Positions 44,101 to 55,875 of a stretch of 64,000 nucleotides of DNA are shown here, piece by piece; the first letter of the stretch is position 1; the number at the start of each line of letters is the position of its first letter. The stretch comes from Trileptium ribeirensis. Its lineage: Eukaryota > Nematoda > Enoplea > Enoplida > Thoracostomopsidae. The position numbers and the translations under genes were made by a program. The stretch is from assembly GCA_030248225.1 (NCBI GenBank), contig JASANE010009957.1, forward strand, positions 1-64,000, given 5' to 3'. The notes under the pieces are model-generated. The model was not told the DNA's origin. It worked only from the letters and a program-made list of their open reading frames with translations, and did no database searches.

Positions 44101-46620
44101 TTTTGTTGTGGCAATGTGTAGTACAGTACGGGGTACTGTTTGTCGGCGCCTGAACGGCGATGTGACTATTCACAACTATTTTACTTGTGTTTGGTATTGA
44201 ATTTGGATTATTATGTTGTGGATGATTATGTTTTGAATTAGTTAGTTGGTGACCTAGCTAGGTGGGGGACGGAGTAGTAGTCAATATTACGAGTTGTTTT
44301 ATTTGGTATGCAGTGGTTGTCTAGTGCGCGAGTTGCGTTTGTATGTCAACGAGTTTTGGTTATTTGAAATATTTTTTATGTTTGAATCTCAAATTATGAG
44401 AGACATTTCCTTTAGAAGGTTCCTAGCTAGCGTTTTACAACGTACACTTATATTCGTTATATATCGCATAGTTGTAATGTACAAATTTTGTAATATCGAT
44501 GTGTCTTGGTTATTAGATGAGGATTATTAGGAGAGTTAATTTTAATGTGTTGTGAATGATATTAGCGGTTTCCCTGAAGACTACTGCGTGTTATTCTAGC
44601 GTGTAGAGAGTGCTTCGTCACGTTTTAAAGTGTTTGGTAGAACTGCGAAGTGTTGATAATGTATCGTCATCAATTGCATTCAGTATTACGTTAGTTACGA
44701 GTACATTTTCTTAACGACTTTATGCGAGTTTTTCTCGGGTTTAACCTCATCATTCAGTAATGGCATGTCATAGCTATAGCTCGTTCAGGGGTTAAACAGG
44801 ACGACAAATTAATATTTACGTTGATTGCTGCTATTTGTTACCTAAAGTGGTATATGTACGCGGAACGGTGAACATTAGCGTTGAGATTAAATTAACGATA
44901 GTTTATCGACTTATTCGGCTCAGGAGAGTAGTATCTATTAATCTACGTAGCATCGTGTGTCGTACCTGCATATGGACCAACTGAATTATTAGTAGTGAGG
45001 AATTTTCGCTATACAGTGTTGTTTAACGGAACAGACTTTCAAATAAAAAGATCTAGTGTACGATGATTAATTTTCCAATTTGGGCAGTGAGTCTATCTGA
45101 TCCCCGAGTCGTTTCTGGTGTCGATTCAACTGCATCTGGGTTTCTACGTGATATTACGTCTACGAAAATTCAATTGCGTGAGAGCAGTTCGAAAGTGATC
45201 AACCGTGAAGCCATCAAAGTGATCTGCTTGGTATACGGATTTTCCGGTTGGTAAACGTGTCGTGTAATACTTGTGTTTTATTAGTGTTATTGGTATACAA
45301 GCGGAGTGCCATATTGCATAGGAGTTTCGATTCTGAACTCAAGAGGGCTAATGCTTTAGTTGAACGCACACCCGTTTACCCGCGTTGTTTTTACGAGAAC
45401 CAGTGAAATCGACTTAGTCGTCGAAGGTCTCAGCGCGAATTGGCACTTCGCGGGAATAACGAATAAATAATTACTACTATTCGGCTGTTGTTGGTATTTC
45501 GAAAAGAGCGTAATAAAGCTACATCGGTGGGTGCTGAGCAGTTAAAATCGTCGAAGCAATTCTAAAACAGGAGACACTAGGATTTATTTATCACCACTTC
45601 CCTGGTACGCCAGACCACGAACTTGCGCACCCCAACTGCTAGCGTGTAGGATTGTATATGGTGGCCAAAATTGTAATAAGATTCTAACTGTGTATTATAG
45701 TAGTTGCTGGGGGTTGGAGGAGCGTCGCGTAAGCACGAAGCTACACCACCGTCGAAAAATAGTAAGCTCCGACAAAGAGGACTTGGTAATACATACCCTA
45801 AATTAAAGTATTAGATAACTTACTCAGGATAATTGTGCGCTCAAATCTGAGATGGAGAAATAGCAAGGCTCACTCAACAAAGAGCAAAGTGAAATGGATC
45901 GAGTCTAAACTAAAATCTAACGGTGCTTTACAACTGAATGGCAAAGTTCTTCGTACTCGACAAGTCCTAAGTGGCAAAATTATTCAAGAGCAATATTGTC
46001 TGAGAGAAGCTTTAGTGGTGTTTCTCTGGCACGAGTGGTGAAAAGATCCGTATTTAACCAGGCATAGGCGGCTTACTTGGAAGCGTACTAAATAACGGGA
46101 ACAGAACCGGTGTACAAATAAGATTGGCGTGTTATACTAACTGTTGAATATACATTCTAGCTTCGGCTGTGTTGATTTTATATCAGAACCAAAACCTGAG
46201 CTAATCGAACTAGTCACGCCGCAACGCCAAATAAATTAGGGCACGAGAAATAAAGTATACGCGCGCCAAGGAAAGACAGTACAATTCCCCACCGGCGTAC
46301 TACTGGCCACGCGTACCTACCGCACATCTTCGAGTCAAGAATCCCGCCCCAATTTAATAATCCGATAGCCGCCATAATAAATCATAGTCCACCCCTACCC
46401 CCATAAAAACTCTATAAAATAACAGTAAGCTACCGAAGTCCCAAGTTCCAAAAATTGACAAAATTTATTTCAAAACTAATTTCTTTGTTATACGTTTCTC
46501 CAACTATTTTAAACTATAAAATTCTAAAATTTAAAAACTTACTAAAATTTTCTTGTTTACTTATTTTATTTGCATATTTTCCACTCGTTTTGTTTATTAG
46601 CTAACCTATGCTTAATAGTC
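44101..46620 (+). other. Gene-free retroelement-like untranslated region
   Basis: T/G-rich at first. CGGCGCCTGAACGGCGATG at 44144 partly resembles a tRNA-Lys-type primer-binding site. AACAGACTTTCAAATAAAAA GATCTAGTG lies near 45030. Short open frames at 45063-45254 and 45835-46041 have no recognised domain. No gene can be supported. Confidence 0.3.
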
Positions 46621-47320
46621 TTGAGTTTTAGTTTTCAGTTGCTGATTTTGATTTGTTGAGTCTGGTGTGATTTTACCGAGATTATCGGGCAGTGTAACGA
46701 ACTACACGATTTATCTGTGTTATATATAGTTATTTTTGTATCTAGGCGACATAGCTACTCAATTATTGGTAGCTTGCCAGTTAACGGTGCTGCGGTTTAT
46801 ATTCGAATTATTTAGTGAGGCATTGTGTCAAAACTTATTTTTAACGCTACGAATTTGGTTTTACGTGCTTTTTCGAATATCTGGAGTAACGGCGCAAAGA
46901 ATTGCCTATATCCTTTACGACTGTAGAGTTTTGGTTTTTTGGAGTTGATTTTGCAATTAGAGCTAAAGAAGGAGTGAAGGCAGCTTCCAGGTGATATAGT
47001 TAAGTACCTTAACCTTGTTAATAATTAATCTCAGTAATATTAGGTTCTTATAAAAACGAAGTGGCATAAGTTATTAACAGGAGCGTTAATATAATAACGA
47101 ATATGAGTTAGTAATATATATAATTTAGCCCCTTGTGTCGAGTGAGAAAGCCAGGACGAGAATATGAAGTGGGATATTTGGGTAGTAATGCGACTTGTTG
47201 GATCAGCAGATGAACGGTGCGGCTCAACAAGAAATCCTATTCTTGAGAAGACCGGGTGAGTAAGGGGTGTGGAACCGAATTACTTTATCGAGCACCACCT
47301 TATCCCAAATCGTCTGATAA
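46621..47320 (+). other. Upstream part of leader region C
   Basis: Non-coding. It follows TTATTAGCTAACCTATGCTT and TTGAGTTTTAGTTTTCAGTT, which parallel 40877-40920 before array B. A 70-codon frame (46736-46948) has no recognised domain. Confidence 0.35.
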
Positions 47321-47680
47321 GCCAGCCAGTCGGGGGCTTGTCTTTTTAGAAAAGTTCGACTGAATAGTAGTCGACCGCTACTACGCAGTAATATTTAACG
47401 TAGTCTGCCAGCCAGTCGAGGACAGCATGTGTAATATAACCGGCAAGTATTAGCGTAAACCTAAGGTCTAGGTTGAGATAATCAAGTAATTGTGCAGTGT
47501 GCCAGCCAGTCGAAGGTATTGCTGCATCAACTCACAAAAGCAGTATTACATTAGTAGCTAACTTAAACGTAACGAACTATCGCTCAAACCGTAACACAGT
47601 AAATAAATAACGTATTAGTTTAAAGGTAAGAATTTGGGGTCAGGTACTTAGTTACTTGTACAGTTACCAGCCAGTCGGGG
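47321..47680 (+). repeat. Leader-type repeat array C (4 units)
   Basis: The core GCCAGCCAGTCG lies at 47321-47332, 47407-47418 and 47501-47512, with ACCAGCCAGTCG at 47666-47677 (spacing 86, 94 and 165, so one unit may have decayed). Lead-in GATAATCAAGTAATTGTGCA and tail AAGGTATTGCTGCATCAACT around the third unit match array A and, less closely, array B. Confidence 0.8.
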
Positions 47681-48420
47681 GTAGTTGTGTGTTACGGGGT
47701 AAGGCAATACGATTGTACACCTCGTAATATGAGCATATATTTACAAATACTATTGGTATTAGGGTCACAATACATGAACAAAGTCTATACAGTGGGATGA
47801 ATGGGCAAGGTTAAACGTTGGTTCCTCGAATTCCGAATAGAATGTCCACAGCCGTATTTATCTCCTCGATTCTAACAAATGCTGTGGTGGCGGGTGAGCT
47901 TACCTTACTATACGGACTTTAGGGATCGGGCAAAAATGGATCGCGCGATATAATTAACCGGGCGTCAATGGAAAACTAGTCACTCCATAATAACAATAAT
48001 AAAACAAAATACCATTTGGCTGGTGCAGGCAAGCTGAATGCGGCTAACAAACACGAAAAGGTTAGACGGAGGGTCGAGGTTTGCTCCAGGGATACGAATA
48101 TTAAAATGTGATTCGACTACACCTATCCTACTCTACAATAAGTCGAATACAGTGGCAAAATATATAGGTACATAATACAACTACTAAACGTAATAAATTA
48201 CAAAAAGTGAGCGGAGGAATAGTCAAAGAATATTATATTTTATTTATGTATACATGTATTTTAACTAAATAATCAATTTATAAAGTATCACAGTTTAGAC
48301 ATTTGATGTCAAATCCATCTTACAAAAAGCTAGCTATGTAAAAAAATGCAAATTAATTAGTAATATCACCCGATTATTTAATTAATTACTAATTAGTAAA
48401 CACGATAAAATCATAAAGGC
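47681..48420. other. Gene-free stretch after array C
   Basis: No gag or pol frame follows the array. An imperfect symmetry ATTCCGAATAGAATGTCCAC AGCC / GATTCTAACAAATGCTGTGG occurs near 47830-47890. AT-rich afterwards. Confidence 0.35.
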
Positions 48421-49120
48421 TTAAAGTCACATATTCATGATCAGCGATATCGAAAATTCCCGAGTGCTAAAAATCAGCAATTTTAAGGTGATTTTAAAAT
48501 TTGCATAAAAATGACTAATCATATAGCTAATTGATTACTTAACTAATTAGCATATACGGCCAAGTTTTAGAGCGTCAGAAATATCATATTCGTGATCAGC
48601 GTCATAGAAAACTCCCGAAGACAATTTTTGTCATTTCGGAGCACTTTGAAAATTTTCAAAAAAATAGCTGCTAATAAATAATTACGTAATTAGCTAATTA
48701 GCACATCTATCTGGCCTGTCCACAGCCCTCCGAATAGTGGGGGAAAACTTCGGGGGGCCCCATGTGCATTCTCGGGGGAAATTTCAAAGTGGGGGGGATA
48801 AATTTTGCTTAAAAATACAAAATATTTCCATATTTTCCTGCATTTTTACTACTGTGAACGTACTTTCAAGCTAAAAAACATTATAAATAGTGATAATTAA
48901 TGTTTAAAAAACAATTTGCAAACAAAGAACATAAATTTTCAGACATAAAAAATTTTTGGAATTAGTTGAACATGGGTGGTTTCGGCCGTGTGGGGGTACG
49001 GACATGGAAAATCTCACGAACATGGGGGATTTGGAAAGTGGGGGGTCCCCCCACTGTGGACAGGCCGGTCTATCATATCCCCGAATACTAATAAACACTA
49101 GATTCATAATCAGCACGTAG
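48421..49120 (+). repeat. AT-rich tandem repeat, about 157-bp unit, interrupted
   Basis: The unit is marked by CATATTCATGATCAGCGATA TCGAAAATTCCCGAGTGC (48430), CATATTCGTGATCAGCGTCA TAGAAAACTCCCGAAGAC (48587) and a third start GATTCATAATCAGCACGTAG (49101). Each is followed by AATTAGCTAATTAGCA-type sequence. The 357-bp element at 48712-49068 interrupts it between the second and third units. Confidence 0.65.
48712..49068. mobile_element. 357-bp MITE-like element with 6-bp target duplication
   Basis: The left end is TGGCCTGTCCACAG and the right end reads CTGTGGACAGGCCGG, giving a 13-bp perfect inverted repeat (GGCCTGTCCACAG) plus one or two terminal bases. It is flanked by TCTATC at 48706-48711 and again at 49069-49074. 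The subterminal regions are G-run rich (AGTGGGGGAAAACTTCGGGG; TTGGAAAGTGGGGGGTCCCC), the middle is AT-rich, and no transposase is encoded. It sits inside the AT-rich tandem repeat, so it inserted later. Confidence 0.85.
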
Positions 49121-49139
49121 AGATGTAATAGTCGCACCA

Positions 49140-49392
49140 AAATAATGCTTTACAATAATTATTCATTGAAAAATCTGCAGTTTTTGTTTGAAAATGCTAA
49201 AAATAAGCTGACACGCTTAACTAACTAGCTAAAGCTAATTAGACAAAATCTATATGTCATCTGTTCGATATTACTCGTTTCAAATAAAAAAATTTTTAAA
49301 TCGGCCCGTTAATTATTGAGGAGTTCAACGGACAGACGGTGCCGAATTTTCCCGCTCTGACGAAAACAAAAACGCTTTGCTTCGCTACGCCT
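49140..49392 (-). repeat. Dispersed repeat family I, copy 3
   Basis: Closely parallels 1-285: TTATTCATTGAAAAATCTGC, TTTTGTTTGAAAATGCTAAA AATAAGCTGACAC, TATATGTCATC, AAATCGGCCCGTTAATTATT GAGGAGTTCAACGGA, then GACGGTGCCGA and GACGAAAACAAAAACGCTTT. Orientation is the same as copy 1. Confidence 0.75.
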
Positions 49393-52329
49393 AATTATAC
49401 AATAGATAATAGTAATGGCATCATGCAACAAGAATAATGGTACAATATAATGATAAAGTACGCCTCTCAAACAGTGCGACTCATTTGAAGGCATGACATG
49501 GCAGTAAGTTTATGGTTCAAATCCGTATTCTACAATCGTAAAATGTTGTACTGGATTTACTGATGCGAAATGATCTCAGGTGCTACAGTTTAACTGGAAC
49601 CACCCGGCGATATATTTTATCATACATAAGTTTATGCATACGCGCAATTGTGCAGGAAAATTTTAAACGGCAAAGGGCGTTAGCGATCTCTTTTATTTGG
49701 CTATACTCAACTGGGCTATCTATTCGCTGAAAATTTTGCTAGGGGGCCCCTGGCTCCGAACCGGGGGCGCCCGACTTTGCCAGTGGCATTTTATCAAGAG
49801 AAAAACGGTTTAAAATCGTGTCAGAAACAGTGTCAAAATGCTTTTGATGGAGAGAAAAGCCATTTTGAAGCAAATTTTGACAAAATTTGCGAAATTTTTT
49901 GCTTCAGGATGGAATTTTAGTACAATTTTGATCAAATTTTATATACGTTGGATCGATTGGAAACAAAAGATTTTCCAAGAGGCGGTGAACCGGAAGGAGC
50001 CCAAAATTTAGCCAGGCGCCATGAACCAGTGGAAACCCAAAAATTCTATAGGGTCCCACCCCAATTTGGAGAGCCCGGCTCAAACTTATCCGATTGCAAG
50101 TTCATCGAAATTTTGCATACCTACTGTAACTAGCTAACCGCGCCGGTGCGGCAAAAGTACACTACCATCAACACGTAACAGAGATATTGTTACCGATTGG
50201 GAGGGAACAGGGAAAGTATAAGGTGGATTTGACGTCCACTAGTAATAACTTAAACGTAGTTGCGATCGGTTCAAATTAGGCAAAATTATGCTTGCCTGAC
50301 AACGATACAAGTGGGTATATGTACATATATGTTCGGTGCTTAAACTTGTGAACTTAAATTGTGAATCAAACATCTTATACGTGGCCGTTTCAATGGTTAC
50401 ACTCGTGAACCAATGCTAACCAGGGGCGTGCAGTGCAGATACCCTATTTCTCGGCTTACAAGTCCCGGTAAATGTAGGTTGAGACCAATTTTCTAATTTT
50501 TAAGGTTTTCCTAAAGGTATTATTGCATAAGGAATATCTCCACGCGATTTATACATTATGCCTAACTTATTAAGGCGGCAAGAAAGGTTCTGATGAAAAC
50601 AGCTTTCAATATCTCAATAGCATAAGCTAAGAAAGTTTTTGGAACTTAAGGACCGTACTGATCCTTAAATTCACGAGTGTAGTATATGTACAAATTTTAT
50701 AGCCAACTTCGCCAAAGAAGGACTTTCGCACTACCGCGGATAGTGGCGGCCCAGTGCTGAAACACTATATACGGATCGTCAAAAATGCTTATTGGTTCTC
50801 CTAAATATAGTTTCTCAATTTGACTACTGTTCCTTTAACTGATCCTTAGTCGAAAGTAACGAGGACTGCGATCGAGCTCGCGAGCACTGCCGAAGCAGTT
50901 GTCCTTTCTGATGTCATTCCCCAATTTCCATCTCAGCCGGGTTAAACGATTAGCCTAAATGACTGATTTGTCATGATTTGTATGTCCGAATTTGTATTTC
51001 TCCTTTGGAATTCTTTTTGTCACAATATAGGTTCACTCATCGCTGCGAAGCGATGGTACTATGGTAGCGATAGGGACACTCCTAAGCTGACGAACCAATA
51101 GTTAGGGAATCTATATGTGGCATATTAAGCAGATTCTATTCGTCCTTTGCTTTACATAACTTGTATAACTATGTTATACAAATGTATGAATTTGGGCGTT
51201 GGTTTCAAGGCATGGGGACAGTGGTAGAAAGGTAGTTAAGCTAGCCAAAACTCAATTCACAATTAAAACCTATGGGCGAGGATGACTAATAAACCATCAG
51301 CACCAGTCCTAAAACAAGTAACTTTTGGTACAGAAGATGTCAAAGTAACGTTTGTAAGTATCCTATTCTTTATAAAAACTAAGTTAAATTTTCTCTATTT
51401 TTGGTTATTAAATTATTATTGCCGTTTGACATCAAATTTACCAACGTGGTAAATTTGATACTGCATTTGTAATGACGGCGTATTTGAACTTAGTGTCTCC
51501 GATACAGCCGTGCTGCATTGATGAAACTAAAACACTACAGCTATCAAACTAAAACTCAATATACCTATGAAACTAAACCTATCTAGCTCTATGTTACTGT
51601 GTAAATTTTTATAAAAACTTGAGCGGCATTTATTTGGTTCGGGGTTAAATTTATTCTTCTGGTTCACCGGACAAACGGATCCAGTTGAATCATTTCAAAT
51701 GTAATGTCTTATTTAAAAGAGCAGATGTATATGTATAACCCAATAAAATTAAAACAAAATGCAATATTTAGTTATCACGTTTTAAACTCTAAGCGAGACA
51801 TTCCTTTTGAGTCAAGGTGGAACCAGTTGCATATTGTTAAATTTTAAGGTTGCATCTGAAAGATTGTATTCTTATGTTTAATTCAGCAAAATTTTAGCCA
51901 AATTCTTGGAGGAAATTTTGCCCGAGCTTGACTACCTTCGGTTGTTAAGAAATGTTCAGGGTACAACTCCGTAAATGTATAAGTTTGGTATATTGCATGC
52001 GTGAAACCTCCTAATCATACTCGAAATAGAAAACTACCAAGGATAGGAATGTTTTTTGTTTACATATTTCCTTGAAGAAAATTTATTTAACCTCGGTCGG
52101 CTCAAGTTCACTTTCTATCTCCTAACTCGACTCAGGACATCATGCAAAGTTATTCTTCAGGAGTGTCGCGATTTGTTTATATCCTAAATCTGCCCGAGGG
52201 GAATTCAGCATCGATGATCTGCAGGACTAGCTGAACAACAGGGTTACCATGACAAGGAAAGCATAGACATGTAGCCTCACGGTACTAAAGACTTCAATCC
52301 GACTAATTGTTGTTCATTTCTACTAGACG
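49393..52329. other. Gene-free stretch
   Basis: No exon is recognised. A GC-rich patch lies at 49740-49790 (GGGGGCCCCTGGCTCCGAAC CGGGGGCGCCC). It is followed to 49920 by internally symmetrical AAAATTTTGA / TCAAAATTT words (GCAAATTTTGACAAAATTTG CGAAATTTT). The remainder is ordinary AT-rich sequence. Confidence 0.35.
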
Positions 52330-52530
52330 TCAACGGTTCTCCCTATAGAATTTAATCTTCTCTGACATGAGTGCCACTCGCCTTTTTAAAACCGTCTCCC
52401 TGTCCATACTTACGGACATGGAGCCCGGCCGACGATCCGCCCATCGCACGTCCATCCACTTGCAAAACCAAAAACCCAAAACTGAAAACAGAAGCAAGTA
52501 AAACATGTTAACAAAAGTAAACGAAAGCAT
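52330..52530 (-). CDS. Possible 66-residue single-pass membrane protein
   Basis: An ATG-initiated minus frame starting at 52530 and ending with TGA at 52330. It begins MLSFTFVNMFYLLLFSVLGF WFCKWMDVRW, a hydrophobic N-terminal anchor, followed by a charged, helical-looking C-terminal part (RETVLKRRVALMSEKIKFYR). The layout of membrane helix plus basic tail and the balanced codon use are more gene-like than other short frames here. There is no homology that I recognise and no promoter or splice evidence, so it may be spurious. Confidence 0.25.
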   Translation of the reverse strand: MLSFTFVNMFYLLLFSVLGFWFCKWMDVRWADRRPGSMSVSMDRETVLKRRVALMSEKIKFYRENR

Positions 52531-53125
52531 CGGATCCGGGCTGTGAAATCGACAGAACTATGCTGCCGAAGTCAAACTGAATCGTCACACTTGGTCGGAA
52601 CGTGTGTCCCCCACTGTCTTTTCAGACTCTAACCAATCAGAGGCGCCTTAATCAGTACCAAGGTTTCGGTATTTTCTTAAATTATCCAATTACATTTTAG
52701 TATGGTACGGCTACCGTAAACCGGTCGCGATCCCAATCCGTAATTTCTTTGGAGGTTAGGGTAATTAAAAAACCCTTTAATTTTGGTAACCGTTCCGGGG
52801 TCCCAGAACTTAGTCAGCAAAATCGTCTCTTTTCGAGACGATTTGTCTCAATTTTCCTGACAGCATATTCCCCAAGCTGTCAGAAGCCCAAAACCCAAAC
52901 TTATTTCCCAATTTTATCCCGAAATTAATCCTAATTTATGTAATTTTAATTATTAAATGAATAATTTTATTTTAATATTAATTTTTACTTAATATATCAA
53001 TATAACTATTAGTATTAAGTATACGTGTTCTACTTTATTATTAGGTCCTGTCCAGACATACATATTAATATTCCTATACTTCCATATTAAATTTAAATTA
53101 TATTACTTTATTATTCGACATATAC
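52531..53125. other. Gene-free stretch
   Basis: GC-moderate to 52900, then AT-rich. The local inverted words AAAATCGTCTC and GAGACGATTT occur near 52818-52845. Nothing else is supported. Confidence 0.35.
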
Positions 53126-53790
53126 AGCAGGAAATTACCGGAACCTTGTGTTCGAAGCTTATATAAAACAAATGAAGGAAGAAATGAAGGTACTGTGCTT
53201 TTAAAATGTAATAAAAATAAATTTTACATTAAACTTAATGTATTGCGATGATATTATTGCCTCTCTGGGACTTTGAAGACGCTGAGGAAACCAAAATACT
53301 TATCGATCAAGATGATGTTTTTTGTACTCCCAGCGGAAAATTGCTTCGCTGTAAAGGCTTGCGTAAACTGTGTCAAACTGAATGTTCTTTGAACGCATGG
53401 AGCGTAGACAAGGCAATTTCGCTTTGACTTCAACCACCTCCCTTTTCTAGACATAAGTTTGTTACGTGTTATTCCGAAATTTGAAATTATTGGTTTAAAT
53501 GGGTATAAAAGACTATAAAAGGTATACTATAATTTTTGAACAATGGTCGGACACATTGTTCAGGCTAGCGTTAGGCAACCGCGGTCCCTCAGCTAGATGA
53601 AGGCGCTGACTTTCTGATCAAAATGCTATATATAAATGAGACAAACTGTGATACTGCTTGCACAGTTTCAATAAATGTGTTTAATTATCAAGAATACAAT
53701 TTCTGGCTGCGTTGCACATATGTTACTTTACTTAAATGATAGGCTGATGTACTAAGTTTAAAAGCGCACTGGCTTGTGCTTGACGCAATT
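53126..53790 (+). repeat. Dispersed repeat family III, copy 2
   Basis: The same ordered words as copy 1: ACCGGAACCTTGTGTTCGAA, GGAAGAAATGAAGGTACTG, ATTTTACATTAAACTTAATG TATTG, GGGACTTTGAAGACGCTGAG, GGCTTGCGTAAACTGTGTCA, TATACTATAATTTTTGAACA, CTGATCAAAATGCTA, and TGGCTGCGTTGCACATATGT TACTTTACTT. Confidence 0.75.
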
Positions 53791-55699
53791 TATGTTAGCC
53801 AAGCTTACAGTTAAGTACTTCTAAATTATCCATACTCTGTTACCGATTTGAACCGGTATAATTCTAGCATACACCGCAGACTTCTGAAGGGGTAAAATAG
53901 CTGCTACAAGCATCGACTTGGTTTTGTTTTGTCAACAAACTCCTGCAGGGTCAGGATGAAAAATTCCTACAGAAATTATTTGTCCTACTTACGTTTCAAA
54001 GGGCAACTTCTGAGTTAATATTTTCTTTTTTTTGTTGTCTTGGAACTTGATCATTGTGTATATGTTACATGTTTGGACCACAGCTGAAGCAAAAATGTGC
54101 AAAATTTTAAACCGGAACTCCGGTTCTGGTATGGTTTTCGTCTTTTGCCGGAACCGCAACCATAACACGATTTTCGCAGGAACCGGAATTAAGGTTACTA
54201 CCTGATATATGTAATATATATTTTACTTATATACGGATGGGCAGACGGTTGTGCGAATAAATAGGCGGAAAACTAACGCTGGAGTGGAACACGAAAAAGG
54301 GCTCCAAATCTATCAGTCACCTCGAGCACACGGTATGGGCCTCAGATTCGGACTCGGTTCCTCCAGCCGAGCATTTTGATACCCTAAGATTTTGACACTA
54401 TAAGGTTCAAACCAGAAAATGGAAACCGGACCGTTGGGCGAGTCCATCTAAGCTTGCGGTAAGAAAATGGCAGGTTTCAACGGTCCTCAGTGGGCTGGGG
54501 TTTTCTTTTTATCTGTAGGACCATGGAATTATACTTTTGGTTGGACGTAATAAGAGGAACACGACGATGGATGATGTGCCCATCGGAAAATTCTCGTCAT
54601 TTCCACGGGGTTACTTTACCCAAGGTGGGCACATTAGACTCTTACCAGGCTAAAATCAAACCCTAGAGACCACGGAACATCGTTATAACATTTATATGCA
54701 TAACTAATAATTAGTTATTAAATTAAATATATATAGTTTTAATTTGGCCAATTTTCCATTTTTTGATGGTGCTATCAATTGCCCTTAATAAGTCCGTGGA
54801 TTCTGATCTGATTTGGTGGGGACCGGTCGGATTTAAAAGCCCGGAAAATTTTGTACCTGTAAAATATGTGTCTGTCTTACAATTTCTCAATGGTTCCAGG
54901 GTTACGGGCCGGACCCGTCAAGACCCTCAATTCCGAGGATTCATAATTGACATTTTAAAATTCCTATTAATATATTTCTTTTGTACTGCGCTTTTCCAGT
55001 GTCCACTAAACATGGTGAAAACACTGGTAAAATAATATTTCAGCAAATTTACTACTAATTTTCAAAAATTTAACTCAATTGCTGTTCGCTGCACGACGAA
55101 CATACATAATTCGGGGATTTTTTCACGGGAAGGGGCGGTTGGGACCAGTTTCCTACAATACAAAATTTTCATATTTTCGCTACCTACTTTTAATCCTTCT
55201 ACCCCTATCCTCTTTAAATCCGCGTGTTCATACCATACCCTCATAAACGGAATAAATTCATGACTCGCACAGGTCATATGCCATTTGCGGGTCGGAAATG
55301 GTAAGAAATCCCAAAATACCTCACTAAACCCGCAAAAGGATATCAACCATACATTTACAGCACAATATGATTAATATCAAATGAAGATGGCGGGCCGGGG
55401 CCGGTAAGGTACTAGGGGGTATATACCTCATTAAACCCGGCCAACCAGTAACTACATATTAATGTACGTACAACAGGCGAGGATCATGCGAGTTTCGCAT
55501 AGCCCATATAAATATCAACGATTATCATGAATTTACGGACAACTGGTCAATGAGTTACAAATGAAATAATGAAAAGACGGTACAGTAACGTGGTATATAC
55601 ATTAAACATATTGCGAACGTACTCAGTCTATGGTTCATAGAATTATAACAATGTTTGACATGGATGCAACGACAACTTTTTCTTGAACGACAACAAAAA
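53791..55699. other. Gene-free stretch with CCGGAAC patch
   Basis: Bases 54110-54195 are built of CCGGAACTCCGGTTCTGG, GCCGGAACCGCAACC and AGGAACCGGAATTAAGG. They are the same degenerate motif as at 1465-1540, 3575-3640 and 60120-60180, always within about 1 kb of a family III copy. No exon is recognised; the 90-codon frames near 54763 and 55062 have no domain. Confidence 0.4.
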
Positions 55700-55875
55700 G
55701 GCATTATATCAATGAATTGTACACTTAGCTAAACAGCTATGGGGACAATATGTGGTGCAATAATTGTAACAATGAATCCTAATGGTACAATAGGGTATAC
55801 AGTACTAGTAACAATGAATCGTAATGATACAATAGCGTATGCAGTAATGATAACAATGAATAATTCAGAAAGCAC
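55700..55875 (+). repeat. Short tandem repeat, about 51-bp unit
   Basis: AACAATGAATCCTAATGGTA CAATAGGGTATACAGTACTA is followed 51 bp later by AACAATGAATCGTAATGATA CAATAGCGTATGCAGTAATG, and a partial third, AACAATGAATAATTC. It is low-complexity A/T. Confidence 0.65.
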
